64,000 nt of DNA from the NCBI RefSeq assembly GCF_003336705.1, contig NZ_QMDL01000001.1:124001-188000 (forward strand), read 5' to 3'. The notes beneath the pieces are model-generated. The model was not told the origin of the DNA, made no database searches, and was given only the letters and a program-made list of their open reading frames with translations. The position numbers were made by a program, and so were the translations under genes. Positions 42,122-51,719 of the stretch are shown in pieces. Position 1 is the first letter of the stretch, and each line of letters starts with the position of its first letter. This DNA comes from Marinobacter litoralis. GTDB taxonomy: Bacteria; Pseudomonadota; Gammaproteobacteria; Pseudomonadales; Oleiphilaceae.

Positions 42122-43334
42122 GATAGGTGGCCTGTGCGTTTGGGTTTAACAGCAAGCGTTCGAATTGTTCTATTTGTTGGTTCCAGTTGAGATCGAGCGC
42201 GTCTAGCCGGGCTTTGGCGCGAACCCGCCTGAGTAAGGACGGTTGGTCGGCCAGCTTGAGCGCGTGATGGACGAAGTTGTCGTCGTTATGCAGCGGCGCT
42301 TTCATACCATTTTCGTTGTGGTAGATGTGTTCCGATGCTGCTGCGTCGTTAAACGCGATGACGCCCAAGCCGCTGGCCATGGCTTCCAGAACAACGTTGC
42401 CAAAGGTGTCGGTTTTGCTCGGGAACAAGAACAGATCACCGGAAGCATAGTGTTGGGCCAGGTCTTCATCGCGCTGCATGCCGCAAAAGATGAAATCCGG
42501 GTGCCGCTCCTCCAGATGCGCTCTCATGGGGCCGTCTCCCACCAATACGAAACGCGCGTTCGGGTACAGCTTTCGAATACGCTCAAAGCAAACCACTGCC
42601 AAAGGAAGATTTTTCTCCGGCGCCAGGCGACCGACATACAGTATGGCGAGATCGTTTTCTGTCAGGCCCCAGCGCTGCCTCAGTGACTGACTCCGTTTTT
42701 TTGGGGTGAAGCGCTCGCAGTCGACACCACGGCTCCATAGCTCGGTATTGGTAATGCCGATTGCTTGGGCGGCCGCCATGGTTTGTCGGGTGGGTACAAG
42801 GGTTCTTTGGGTTAGGTTGTGAAACCACCGACCATAGGTGCTCAGCAGGCGTTCGAAGATACCTAGCCCGTAGTAGCGCGAGTAACTGTGAAAGTTGGTG
42901 TGGAAACCCGAGAGCACCGGAATGTTGAGCCGTTTCGCAGCCGCCACTGCGGCCACGCCAAGAGGGCCCTGGGTGGCCACATAAACGCAGTCCGGCCGGT
43001 TGTTCTGCCACAGCGTGACGAGGGTAGAGGGCCGGGTGATGCCGAAGCGAAATTCGTTGTACCCGGGTATCGGTAGGCCGCGGACTACCAATTCATGTGA
43101 AAACAGCTGGCCGCCGGTGTTAGGGTAGAATCCTGTGGCGTCGTGGGTCTGCCGTGGGCGTACCACCGTTACTTGGTGTTCGCGGTCAACCAAGCCCATG
43201 CACAGGTAACGCAGGGTGTTGGCTACGCCGTTTATTTCCGGCGGAAAGGTTTCAGAAACAATGGTAATCTGTTGCCTGTGCCGGCCTGATCTTTTGGTCT
43301 CAGTCACGGTGCATCCCGCAAGTTTCTTTGTCAT
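42087..43334 (-). CDS. Glycosyltransferase family 4 protein
   Basis: A GT-B glycosyltransferase of 415 residues from ATG 43334 (MTKKLAGCTVTETKR). Landmarks are VSETFPPEINGVANTLRYLC, FRFGITRPSTLV, the mid-linker TLVPTRQTMAAAQAIGITNTELWSRGVDCERF, and the nucleotide-sugar region LYVGRLAPEKNLPLAVVCFERI with LFLFPSKTDTFGNVVLEAMASGLGVIAF. It resembles GT4 enzymes that make glycolipids, and its pairing with a PAP2 lipid phosphatase fits. The start is uncertain; the frame extends further to 43385. Sugar and acceptor unknown. Confidence 0.85.
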   Translation of the reverse strand: MTKKLAGCTVTETKRSGRHRQQITIVSETFPPEINGVANTLRYLCMGLVDREHQVTVVRPRQTHDATGFYPNTGGQLFSHELVVRGLPIPGYNEFRFGITRPSTLVTLWQNNRPDCVYVATQGPLGVAAVAAAKRLNIPVLSGFHTNFHSYSRYYGLGIFERLLSTYGRWFHNLTQRTLVPTRQTMAAAQAIGITNTELWSRGVDCERFTPKKRSQSLRQRWGLTENDLAILYVGRLAPEKNLPLAVVCFERIRKLYPNARFVLVGDGPMRAHLEERHPDFIFCGMQRDEDLAQHYASGDLFLFPSKTDTFGNVVLEAMASGLGVIAFNDAAASEHIYHNENGMKAPLHNDDNFVHHALKLADQPSLLRRVRAKARLDALDLNWNQQIEQFERLLLNPNAQATYHANHKQSFPIL

Positions 43335-43434
43335 GTGGCCACTATGGATGCAGGCCATGACAACTCTGCGACAACCTCGTGACATTCCTCTTACGCTTGT
43401 TTCACTCTTTTCTGAAAGCCGCTAAGGAGCTTTT

Positions 43435-44472
43435 ATGCGAATGCGAAAACTTGGAAACACTGATATTGATGTCAGTCTGATTTGCCTGGGCACCATGACC
43501 TGGGGGGAGCAGAACACTGAGCAGGAAGCATTTGAGCAGCTTGATTATGCGGTGGAGGCCGGCATTAACTTTATCGATACGGCGGAAATGTATCCGGTGC
43601 CTCCCAAGGCTGAAACTCAGGGCCTGACAGAACAGTATTTGGGCAATTGGCTTGCCCGACGAGGGCGCCGCGATGATCTGGTCATTGCCTCTAAAGTAGT
43701 GGGTCCTGGCCCCAGCCTTGGTTATATGCGTGGTGGGCCCCGAATGACCCGGGCGCAAATTCGTGAAGCATGTGAGGGCAGTCTGCAGAGATTGCAGACG
43801 GATTACATCGACCTTTATCAGGTGCATTGGCCGGATCGTAATGCCAACTTCTTTGGCAAACTCGGGTACCAGCACGATCCGAAAGAGGTTATGACTCCCA
43901 TCGAGGAGACGCTCGGAGCGCTGAATGAGTTGGTGAAAGAAGGCAAGGTGCGACACGTGGGGTTATCGAACGAGACGCCTTGGGGGGTGATGGAGTACCT
44001 GAGATACGCCCGCGAGAATGATTGGCCCCGTGTGGTTTCCATACAGAATCCGTACAGTCTGTTGAATCGTTCATTTGAGGCCGGGCTTGCCGAGTTTGCG
44101 CATCGGGAAGGCACCGGGCTATTGGCCTATTCGCCTCTGGCTTTTGGCATGCTCACGGGTAAATACCTCGGGGGCAAGTGGCCCGAAAAGGCGCGATTAA
44201 CTCTGTATGAGCGTTTTTCCCGCTATACCGGTGAGCACGCTGCAGATGCGACCCGCGCCTATGCCGAGCTGGCACATCAGCATGGGCTATCTCCCGCCCA
44301 AATGGCGCTGGCTTGGGTGAACAGTCGTGATTTTGTGACCAGTAATATCATTGGTGCCACGACGATGGAGCAGCTAAAAGAAAATATCGGGTCGGTCGAT
44401 ATCAATCTGAGCGCGGATATTGTCTCGGCGATTGAAGAGATACACAGCGAATTTACGTATCCCTGCCCGTAA
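43435..44472 (+). CDS. tas: NADP-dependent aldo-keto reductase, Tas-like
   Basis: A 345-residue (beta/alpha)8 oxidoreductase resembling E. coli Tas. The catalytic tetrad can be traced as D48 (FIDTAEM), Y53, a lysine in LVIASKV (about 83) and a histidine in YQVHWPD (about 124). The end ATTMEQLKENIGSVDINLSADIVSAIEEIH fits the family. GGAG lies upstream of the start and the gene is divergent from the glycosyltransferase. Physiological substrate unknown. Confidence 0.88.
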   Translation: MRMRKLGNTDIDVSLICLGTMTWGEQNTEQEAFEQLDYAVEAGINFIDTAEMYPVPPKAETQGLTEQYLGNWLARRGRRDDLVIASKVVGPGPSLGYMRGGPRMTRAQIREACEGSLQRLQTDYIDLYQVHWPDRNANFFGKLGYQHDPKEVMTPIEETLGALNELVKEGKVRHVGLSNETPWGVMEYLRYARENDWPRVVSIQNPYSLLNRSFEAGLAEFAHREGTGLLAYSPLAFGMLTGKYLGGKWPEKARLTLYERFSRYTGEHAADATRAYAELAHQHGLSPAQMALAWVNSRDFVTSNIIGATTMEQLKENIGSVDINLSADIVSAIEEIHSEFTYPCP

Positions 44473-44614
44473 ACGCCCGGTAATTCAGTAAATTAATATT
44501 GATGAGGGGCCCCGGTTTCGGTCGATTGGGAGCCGGGGTGGTTACAAAACGCAAAATAAACTGTCCATTTGTTGACAAAAAAATGACCAATTTGGGTCGG
44601 CATACTGGCGCAAT

Positions 44615-44630
44615 TGTGTGCAATTTCACA
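44615..44630. promoter_or_regulatory. CRP/Vfr-like site
   Basis: TGTGTGCAATTTCACA matches the CRP consensus TGTGA-N6-TCACA with one mismatch. It lies 80 bases upstream of the small exported protein gene (44710) and could also influence the acetyl-CoA hydrolase gene further on. Confidence 0.5.
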
Positions 44631-44709
44631 CTATTATCAAGTAGAATGGTTAGACTTTAGTGCATAGACAGTTGCAATTATAAAAAAGCCATGAGGCACG
44701 CCGTTCGTT

Positions 44710-45063
44710 ATGATTATCCGCATCTTCCTTCTTTTGCTGGCTTTAAATAGCGCCGCCTTTGTGGCAAGCGCTGAAGCCGCAGAGCCTGCCCGATCAGAGC
44801 CTTTGTTCTCTGACCGGATGATGGCAGAGCGTGAGGAAGCGATGTCGGCGGAAGATATGTACGAGCTTCAGGAGTGGATGTCGGGCGATGAGCAGGATGA
44901 TCATGATGACGCTTTGGCGGCAATCGGCTCAAGGCTGCTGAGCCTTAGCTTTAGCCGAAAGGCGTCATCTCGAAAGAAATACGCATCAGACCCTGCCCAA
45001 CCTGATCACGGCATCGCGCTGCTGAATGAAGGTGCCTGTCTGAATCTTCGTTGGATGTTCTGA
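44710..45063 (+). CDS. Small exported protein of unknown function
   Basis: A 117-residue protein with a clear signal peptide (MIIRIFLLLLALNSAAFVASAEA) and an acidic middle (EEAMSAEDMYELQEWMSGDEQDDHDD). I do not recognise a family. The C-terminal half is basic and ends ACLNLRWMF. A CRP-like site lies upstream. The gene stands alone between aldo-keto reductase and acetyl-CoA hydrolase genes. Confidence 0.6.
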   Translation: MIIRIFLLLLALNSAAFVASAEAAEPARSEPLFSDRMMAEREEAMSAEDMYELQEWMSGDEQDDHDDALAAIGSRLLSLSFSRKASSRKKYASDPAQPDHGIALLNEGACLNLRWMF

Positions 45064-45216
45064 ATTTCTTCTCTCTCCTTTTCGCCGAGTTCAGCCGGCC
45101 TCCCGTAAACGTTCAATATCTCTCAGTGATGTAACTCGTGATTTGCCTCATTGTCAGGCGAATGCAACCGTGTGATTATCAAAGCCACGGCTCATTCCGG
45201 ATTGATGAGGGATACG

Positions 45217-47406
45217 ATGACAGGGCAGAACACAGTCTACTTGAAGGATGCAGATGCCTGCGTTGATCAGGTAATAGCGCGGGTTGGAAAAGAGATTACT
45301 CTGGGGCTACCGCTGGGGTTGGGCAAGCCGATACGGTTTGCTAATGCGCTCTACCAGCGGGCCAAAGAAGACCCCGAGATCCGCCTGCACATAGTAACGG
45401 CACTCTCATTATTGGCTCCCAAAGGCAGTTCATCGCTGGAGCGGCGCTTTATGGAACCGTTCGCCAAGCGACTTTATGGTTCGATTCCGGAACTGGTTTA
45501 CGCGCGGGATGTGGTGAATAACCAGCTTCCCGATAACGTAAAGGTTTCAGAGTTCTTTTTTAAAGCGGGCAGCTACCTGAAGAATGCCAGCCAGCAGCGT
45601 AACTACATCTGCACCAATTACACCCATGCGGTCAGGGATCTGATGGCTCAGGGTGTCAACGTCGTTGGGCAGTTGATGGCACCGGGAGAGCTTCATGGCG
45701 AGCCTGGTAAAATGAGTTTCAGCTGCAACCCGGATCTTTCCCTCGATATTTTACCCTTGTTGCGTCAGCGGGAGGCTGAAGGTATGCCGGTCGCCATGGT
45801 GGCTGAGCAGAACCCGCAGTTGCCTTGGTTTGGTCGCGATTCAATGGTTGATAACAATCGGTTCGATGTCATCCTTTCGTCCGCTGAAACGGATTATCCT
45901 TTGTTTTCTGCACCGCAGATGGCGGTGAGTCCCGCTGATCACATGATAGGTTTTTACGCCAGCTGCCTGCTTAAGGATGGAGGCACACTGCAGGTGGGTA
46001 TTGGATCGTTGGGCGTCGCTCTGGTGCACAGTGCCATCGCTCGGCACAAGCACAATGATATTTGGAAGTCTGTTTATCAGCATGCCCGTGTAGACGAGCG
46101 GTTCCCGGTTGTACGTGAATATGGCGGCACCGAGCCGTTTGAGGCGGGCTTGTACGGTTGCAGTGAAATGATGGTGGATGGGTTTCTGTACTTGCTGCAA
46201 GAAGGCATCCTCAAGCGTGAAGTTTTTGAGCACGAGGGGCTGCAACGCCTGATCAACGAAGCCAGGATCTCGGATAAGCCCTCCCTTGAAATGCTGGATG
46301 TGCTGCGCACCGAAGGCTTGATTGATTCACCCCTCCGAAGCCGGGACCTTCAGTGGTTGATAGATCATGGCATTGTTAGAAGCTCAGTTGAGCTTAAGGG
46401 TGGCCGCTTACGGCTGGATAACGACACATCGGTTGTAGCGGATTTGGACAACTCTGATAGTCGGGATCGGCTGCAGGCCATTGGACTGGGAGAAAAGCTC
46501 ACGGGTGGTGTCGTGATGCACGGTGGCTTCTTTGTGGGGCCGGAAAAGTTCTATCAGGAACTGAGAAGCTTACCGAAAGAGCAGCGTGAAAAAATTTGCA
46601 TGACCAGTGTGAATTTCATCAACCATCTATACGATCACACTTATGGTGATCAGAAGATGAAAGCGGCACAACGTATACACGGCCGATTCATCAATACCAC
46701 GATGATGTATACCTTGAATGGTGCAGCGGTGTCCGATGGGTTGGCAGATGCCCGGGTTGTTAGTGGCGTTGGTGGTCAGTACAACTTTGTCGCCATGGCC
46801 CATGAGTTGCCAGGTGCCCGATCCATCATTGCGCTTCGGGCATCTCGGATTTCGGGAGGCGAAGCCGTCTCCAACATTGTATTCAACTACCCACATTGCA
46901 CCATTCCACGACATCTGCGGGACATAGTGATCACTGAGTACGGTATAGCCGATCTCCGCGGCAAATCCGACGAGGATGTGTTCCTGAGTCTGATCCAAAT
47001 CGCGGATTCCCGTTTTCAGGAATCCTTGCTCAAACAGGCAAAGAAGGCCGGAAAAGTGTCGTCGGGTTTCAAGTTGCCAAAGGAATGGGCAAACAATACT
47101 CCGAAACAGGTGCGAGACACTCTGGCTGCGGCGGGAAAAGGAGACTGGTTCCCGGCTTTCCCGTTTGGGCGGGATTTTACCGACGAAGAGCTGAAGTTGG
47201 GGAAAGCCCTTAAGTCGCTTAAAGCCGCAACAGCGACACCCCGTGGTAAACTCTCGACCCTTTGGCGGGCCGTGCGAGTGAATGACGATGGTCGCTACTC
47301 TACGATGATCGACCGTATGGGGTTATCGAACCCACAAAGTTTTCGGGAAAAACTTGACCGAAAGCTAGTCATACTCGGCCTCCAGCAACTTGAATCTCCG
47401 AACTAA
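45217..47406 (+). CDS. Acetyl-CoA hydrolase/transferase family protein
   Basis: A 729-residue member of the acetyl-CoA hydrolase/4-hydroxybutyrate CoA-transferase family, longer than the usual 500-residue form. The N-terminal half has LPLGLGKPIRFANALYQRAKEDPEIRLHIVTALSLL and RNYICTNYTHAVRD, and the C-terminal CoA-transferase region has SGVGGQYNFVAMAHELPGARSIIALRASRISGGEAVSNIVFNYPHCTIPRHLRDIVITEYGIADLRGKSDEDV. ATG 45217 is chosen because AGGG lies 5 bases before it; the frame extends back to 45151 without a good site. Probably moves CoA between short-chain acids. Confidence 0.85.
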   Translation: MTGQNTVYLKDADACVDQVIARVGKEITLGLPLGLGKPIRFANALYQRAKEDPEIRLHIVTALSLLAPKGSSSLERRFMEPFAKRLYGSIPELVYARDVVNNQLPDNVKVSEFFFKAGSYLKNASQQRNYICTNYTHAVRDLMAQGVNVVGQLMAPGELHGEPGKMSFSCNPDLSLDILPLLRQREAEGMPVAMVAEQNPQLPWFGRDSMVDNNRFDVILSSAETDYPLFSAPQMAVSPADHMIGFYASCLLKDGGTLQVGIGSLGVALVHSAIARHKHNDIWKSVYQHARVDERFPVVREYGGTEPFEAGLYGCSEMMVDGFLYLLQEGILKREVFEHEGLQRLINEARISDKPSLEMLDVLRTEGLIDSPLRSRDLQWLIDHGIVRSSVELKGGRLRLDNDTSVVADLDNSDSRDRLQAIGLGEKLTGGVVMHGGFFVGPEKFYQELRSLPKEQREKICMTSVNFINHLYDHTYGDQKMKAAQRIHGRFINTTMMYTLNGAAVSDGLADARVVSGVGGQYNFVAMAHELPGARSIIALRASRISGGEAVSNIVFNYPHCTIPRHLRDIVITEYGIADLRGKSDEDVFLSLIQIADSRFQESLLKQAKKAGKVSSGFKLPKEWANNTPKQVRDTLAAAGKGDWFPAFPFGRDFTDEELKLGKALKSLKAATATPRGKLSTLWRAVRVNDDGRYSTMIDRMGLSNPQSFREKLDRKLVILGLQQLESPN

Positions 47407-47426
47407 ACAGGAAGCGTGAAAAGCTA

Positions 47427-47903
47427 ATGCAAGCAGATTCGCAGCAAACCAGACCGGAAGTTTACACTGTTCATTACATCCTGAAGAACCGAATTGGCGA
47501 GCTGGTGGACACCTCCGAAGGCAGCGAGCCGCTCCACTTTTTAATGGGCAGTCCCGATGTGATCGAAGGCATTCAGGCCGCGGTGAAAGGCCGCTCGCCT
47601 GGCGATTGTCTGGAAGTCACCGTGCCGCCCGAAATGGCCTACGGAGAGCACCGGGAAGACCTTGTGCGGACAGTGCCAAGATCGTTGTTCGAGGGCGTCG
47701 AAAACCTCGATGTCGGGATGAAATTTCAGACCAATTCGGGCGATCAGGCACAGATTGTCCAGGTGGTCAGTATTGATGGCAACTTGGTAAAAGTGGATGC
47801 CAACCACCCTTTGGCCGGTTTTACGCTATATTTTGATTTAGAAATCGTTGGTCGGCGTGAAGCGACCGAGGACGAAATCACACAAGGGCGTCCGTTGTTC
47901 TGA
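47427..47903 (+). CDS. FKBP-type peptidyl-prolyl isomerase (SlyD-like)
   Basis: A 158-residue isomerase of the SlyD/SlpA type. Landmarks are YILKNRIGELVDTSEGSEPLHFLMGSPDVIEGIQAAVKGRSPGDCLEVTVPPEMAYGEHRED, where the IF (insert-in-flap) domain follows, and DANHPLAGFTLYFDLEIVGRREAT at the end. Unlike SlyD it has no long histidine-rich metal-binding tail. Expected to assist protein folding in the cytoplasm. It follows the acetyl-CoA hydrolase gene by 20 bases. Confidence 0.92.
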   Translation: MQADSQQTRPEVYTVHYILKNRIGELVDTSEGSEPLHFLMGSPDVIEGIQAAVKGRSPGDCLEVTVPPEMAYGEHREDLVRTVPRSLFEGVENLDVGMKFQTNSGDQAQIVQVVSIDGNLVKVDANHPLAGFTLYFDLEIVGRREATEDEITQGRPLF

Positions 47904-48004
47904 CGTTGGTCGAGCCGCTAGTCCGGAGCCTGTGGCATTCAGAATTGGATCTTTGTCACAGGCTGTAATGTTTTGTTGTGGCCTGTACCGTTAAGGGCGC
48001 AGTG

Positions 48005-48010
48005 TATAAT
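48005..48010 (+). promoter_or_regulatory. TATAAT box before the RstA-like gene
   Basis: A perfect TATAAT lies 66 bases upstream of the 48077 start. A convincing -35 box at normal spacing is not present, so the promoter may need an activator, perhaps the regulator itself. Confidence 0.3.
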
Positions 48011-48076
48011 TGCTGTAACCGTTAGTTGCCTGTATTGTTGTGTGTATAACCTTAAAATCAAAGATAATAATCAGAG

Positions 48077-48811
48077 ATGGACGGCGTGGAACATACAAAC
48101 GAGAGTTGGCGAATCCTGATTGTAGAAGATGATGAGCGGCTGGCGGATCTAACCCGCGAGTATCTGGAGAGTAATGGCCTGACCGTATCTTTGGAAACTC
48201 ACGGCGGGGCTGCCGTTGAACGGATTCGCAAAGAGCAGCCGGATCTGGTGGTGCTTGATCTCATGTTGCCTGGCGAAGACGGTTTGTCGATTTGTCGGCG
48301 AGTTCGCCCCGACTACTCCGGGCCGATCATTATGCTGACTGCCCGAACAGATGATCTTGATCAGGTGCTGGGACTGGAAATGGGTGCGGATGATTACATT
48401 GGTAAGCCCGTACAGCCTCGCGTTTTGCTGGCAAGAATTCGGGCTATGTTGCGTCGGACGGAGACAAACCAGGCATCTAGCCAAGAAGCCGATGACGAAG
48501 AGGCCGTTCGGCTCCAGTTCAATGACCTGATTGTTGATCGCTCAATGCGCGAAGCCTGGCTGAACGACGACAGCATTGATCTGACCAGTGCCGAATTCGA
48601 TCTGCTGTGGTTGCTTGCCAGCAATGCAGGGCGGGTTCTGAGCCGGGAAGAGATCTTTACGGCCCTTCGTGGCATTGAGTACGACGGCCAAGACCGCTCG
48701 ATCGATGTGCGGGTTTCTCGCATTCGTCCCAAAATTGGCGATGACCCTATCCATCCGAGGCGTATTAAAACGGTTCGGAGCAAGGGTTACCTCTTCGTAA
48801 AAGAAGCCTGA
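48077..48811 (+). CDS. OmpR-family response regulator (RstA-like)
   Basis: A 244-residue regulator with a receiver domain (IVEDDE acidic pocket about 16-20, phospho-acceptor D61 in VVLDLMLPG, K in GKPVQPRVLLARIRAMLRR near residue 113) and a C-terminal winged helix (about 145-240). It resembles RstA most among the OmpR family. Start at ATG 48077. The kinase gene follows after 55 bases. Regulated genes unknown. Confidence 0.9.
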   Translation: MDGVEHTNESWRILIVEDDERLADLTREYLESNGLTVSLETHGGAAVERIRKEQPDLVVLDLMLPGEDGLSICRRVRPDYSGPIIMLTARTDDLDQVLGLEMGADDYIGKPVQPRVLLARIRAMLRRTETNQASSQEADDEEAVRLQFNDLIVDRSMREAWLNDDSIDLTSAEFDLLWLLASNAGRVLSREEIFTALRGIEYDGQDRSIDVRVSRIRPKIGDDPIHPRRIKTVRSKGYLFVKEA

Positions 48812-48866
48812 CCGTCCTTTTGGCGTGATGCTGCCTTAGCCTCGCGCCAATCACCGGGTTGCGCCC

Positions 48867-50438
48867 ATGTCCCTGAAATTCCTCCTCAAAGCCTACGCAC
48901 AGGTAGTTGCTGTCGCCGCTCTGGTGGCGCTGATGTGTGTTGTTCTGTTTAACGGATTAAACAATGTGCGTGGCCAAGCTTGGCATGAGCGTTCACTGCA
49001 GCCTTTGATGGAATGGCTAGCGGCCGTACCGGCCCCCGCCGAGCAGTATCATTGGATGCCAGCCTTATTCGGTATGAAAACTGGCGATAGCCGGGCATTT
49101 CAATTGACGCCGGTGGCCAGTGAGCGCTTAAGCTATGGTCAGGTGGTGGCTGAGCCCTCCGGTGAAGGTTTCGTGTTTTACGTAGCCTCGGAGTCGGGCG
49201 GTTTGATCAGCCTGAATCTTGAACAGCCCTATCGTGACCTGGCACGTGCGACCGCGCTGATCGTGCGCTGGCACTTGGACGCTGCACCGTTAGAGGCGCG
49301 TGCGCAAACCTCGGATTATCTGGCGCAAGCACTAGGTGTTCGAATTAACCCGTTGCAGAAACAAGCGGATTTGCCCGCGCAGACAGTGCTGGATCGGTTG
49401 AGCTCGTCGGGACTGGCCCTTCTGCGAAGAGATGATGGTGGGCTCGCGGGCGTGGTTCGCCTGTCAGAAGGTGATTTGATTGCGGTTAATATGCCAGAAG
49501 CATTCAACCCTTGGGGGTGGCCGATCGTTACCCTACTGCTCGTGTTGGTGGGTGGAGTGCTGGCGCTGGGGCTGTTCTTGGCGCTCCGTTTCGTGGATAG
49601 GCACCTGCGAAAAGTCGAATCAGTGGCGCTTCGCATTGCTCGTGGCGAGATGGGTGCCCGAGTGGAATCGCAAGACGGCACGCTGGTGTCGCGGCTCGGT
49701 TCGGCGTTTAACGGCATGGCCGAGCACATCCAGCGATTGGTTCAGGTGCAGCGGGAAATGATTCATGCCGTGTCGCACGAGCTCAGAACGCCTGTCGCCC
49801 GGATTCGTTTTGGTGTTCAGATGATTGAATCAGCCAGTTCGCCGGAAGCGTTGCAAAAGCAGATGACCGGGATCGATGGTGACATTCAAGAACTCGACGA
49901 GTTGATTGATGAGATCCTTACTTACGCCCGGTTGGAGCAGGGCGGGCCGGTGTTTAGCTTGCGTGATGATTCGGTGACGGAAATTGTTGAACAGGTTGTT
50001 ACCGAGCAGCGCATTATTCGTGAGGGTGTCGATATAGAGTGTCGTATTGAGGACGGTGACGGTCGATGGTCCCAGTCTGATGTTGAGCCTCGGTATATTC
50101 ATCGTGCAGTGCAAAACCTGGTCGGTAACGCGGCCCGTTACGCGGATGGTCGAGTTCTTGTGACGTGCCATCTGGACGACGAGAACTGTCGTATCGATGT
50201 TGAAGATGATGGTCGGGGTATTCCGGAGTCAGATTGGGAAAAGGTCTTTACGGCCTTTGCCCGGCTGGACGATAGCCGAACACGAACATCCGGCGGGTAC
50301 GGATTGGGGTTGTCGATTGTACGGCGTATTTTGTACTGGCACGGTGGGCAGGCTTTTGTTGGCAGAAGCGAGCAGCTTGGCGGGGCTAAATTCAGTTTGG
50401 TATGGCCTAGGCGAAAGCTTGAATCGTCTGTTTTGTGA
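48867..50438 (+). CDS. Sensor histidine kinase (RstB-like)
   Basis: A 523-residue membrane kinase partner of the preceding regulator. It has an N-terminal membrane helix (about 12-30), a periplasmic sensor region of about 180 residues, a second helix near residues 218-238, a HAMP linker, the phospho-acceptor H304 in HAVSHELRTPVARIRFG, and an ATPase end with NLVGNAARYADGRV and DDGRGIPESD. The order of domains matches RstB. A strong terminator follows about 150 bases downstream. Confidence 0.9.
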   Translation: MSLKFLLKAYAQVVAVAALVALMCVVLFNGLNNVRGQAWHERSLQPLMEWLAAVPAPAEQYHWMPALFGMKTGDSRAFQLTPVASERLSYGQVVAEPSGEGFVFYVASESGGLISLNLEQPYRDLARATALIVRWHLDAAPLEARAQTSDYLAQALGVRINPLQKQADLPAQTVLDRLSSSGLALLRRDDGGLAGVVRLSEGDLIAVNMPEAFNPWGWPIVTLLLVLVGGVLALGLFLALRFVDRHLRKVESVALRIARGEMGARVESQDGTLVSRLGSAFNGMAEHIQRLVQVQREMIHAVSHELRTPVARIRFGVQMIESASSPEALQKQMTGIDGDIQELDELIDEILTYARLEQGGPVFSLRDDSVTEIVEQVVTEQRIIREGVDIECRIEDGDGRWSQSDVEPRYIHRAVQNLVGNAARYADGRVLVTCHLDDENCRIDVEDDGRGIPESDWEKVFTAFARLDDSRTRTSGGYGLGLSIVRRILYWHGGQAFVGRSEQLGGAKFSLVWPRRKLESSVL

Positions 50439-50586
50439 CGTGCGTCTCGCCCCCTCACGGGATGTAACAAACCACTACACAACCGCTACTGAATAGGGCG
50501 GCTGATTGTTTGATACTTCATTGCGTAAGGGATGACTTTAGAGGTTGTAGTTCTTACGAACTTTCCTTGTTTCATTCGTCATTTTG

Positions 50587-50614
50587 GGGCTGGTTTTTAC
50601 CAGCCCTTTTTTTT
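50587..50614 (+). terminator. Rho-independent terminator
   Basis: GGGCTGG/CCAGCCC arms around a 6-base TTTTTA loop followed by eight T. It ends the plus-strand region beyond the RstB-like gene. Between 50439 and 50586 there is no supported coding frame, so this stretch is either a long 3' UTR or a small RNA. Confidence 0.88.
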
Positions 50615-50642
50615 GCCTGAAAGATAAGCCTGTCCGTGAGCC

Positions 50643-51716
50643 TTAAGCTGTTCGCTCAAAAGCGATCAAGTGATCGGCCTCAACACGAACGGGAACCTGC
50701 TCGCCTAAGTTGAAGTCCAGATGGCTCCTGAATAAGGCTTCGAATTCGGTGTCTTCAGAACACCGAAACCGATAAAGCGTTGAGGTGCCCGCGAAGGTTT
50801 TTTCCACGACTTTTGGCTTTAGATCGGAGTTTTCATCGTGCACGATGTCGTCTGGCCGAATCAAAATATCCACCAGCGTTCCTTCTTTCCAGTTATACGC
50901 CCGGTTACCGTGGATAACGCCAAGTTCTGATTCGATGGCGTCGGGCCCGAGTACTTTGCCGGGAATAAATCCGCCCTGCCCCACAAAGCTGGCAACGAAG
51001 CGGTTAGCGGGTTCGTGGTACAAGTTGAAAGGCACGTCCCACTGTTGAATATGGCCGTCACGGAGAACCGCCACTTGGTCACACATGGCAAAGGCTTCTT
51101 GTTGATCGTGAGTGACCAGAATAGCGCTGATGCCCAGTGTTTTGAGGATCTCGCGTACGTCGAGGCTCAGCCGACGGCGCAGGTCCGTGTCGAGGTTGGA
51201 GAAGGGTTCGTCCAACAGGATTAGCGTGGGTTCGGGAGCCAATGCCCGGGCCAGCGCGACTCGTTGTTGCTGGCCGCCTGATAGCTCGTGGGGGAAGTTG
51301 TCAGCGAGATCCTGCAAATGCACCAAATTCAGCAATTCAGTAACTTTCTGCTGGCGCTCACGTTTGCTCAGGGACTTTAGGCCAAATCCGACGTTGTCGG
51401 CGATGCTCAGGTGAGGGAACAGGGCGTAATCCTGAAACACCATACCGATTTTACGTTTTTCCGGAGGTACCGACCGGCCGGGTTGGCTGATTGCTTGTGA
51501 TTGCAGGCTGATCTCTCCCTGGCTGATGGGCAGAAAGCCTGCAAGCGCACGCAGAATGGTGCTTTTGCCACAGCCGCTGGGCCCAAGGAGGCAGCCGATA
51601 TCGCCGTGGCTTAAAGCGAAGTTGATGTTCTTGACTACGGCTTCGCCGCCATACCCGACAGACAGGTTGTTGACGTTCAGAAGCCAATCACTTGGCTGCA
51701 CCTTGGGTTCTGGCAT
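50643..51716 (-). CDS. FbpC-like ABC transporter ATPase without partner genes
   Basis: A 357-residue ATP-binding subunit of the iron(III)/thiosulfate/putrescine importer class, closest in style to FbpC. Walker [10 protein letters not shown] is at 45-53, the Q-loop [12 protein letters not shown] near 93, [19 protein letters not shown] near 145, Walker [11 protein letters not shown] near 175, and a C-terminal TOBE-like region. No permease or binding-protein gene lies beside it in this window. It starts 3 bases after the argF stop on the same strand, so the two are translationally linked. Confidence 0.88.
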   Translation of the reverse strand: MPEPKVQPSDWLLNVNNLSVGYGGEAVVKNINFALSHGDIGCLLGPSGCGKSTILRALAGFLPISQGEISLQSQAISQPGRSVPPEKRKIGMVFQDYALFPHLSIADNVGFGLKSLSKRERQQKVTELLNLVHLQDLADNFPHELSGGQQQRVALARALAPEPTLILLDEPFSNLDTDLRRRLSLDVREILKTLGISAILVTHDQQEAFAMCDQVAVLRDGHIQQWDVPFNLYHEPANRFVASFVGQGGFIPGKVLGPDAIESELGVIHGNRAYNWKEGTLVDILIRPDDIVHDENSDLKPKVVEKTFAGTSTLYRFRCSEDTEFEALFRSHLDFNLGEQVPVRVEADHLIAFERTA

Positions 51717-51719
51717 GGA

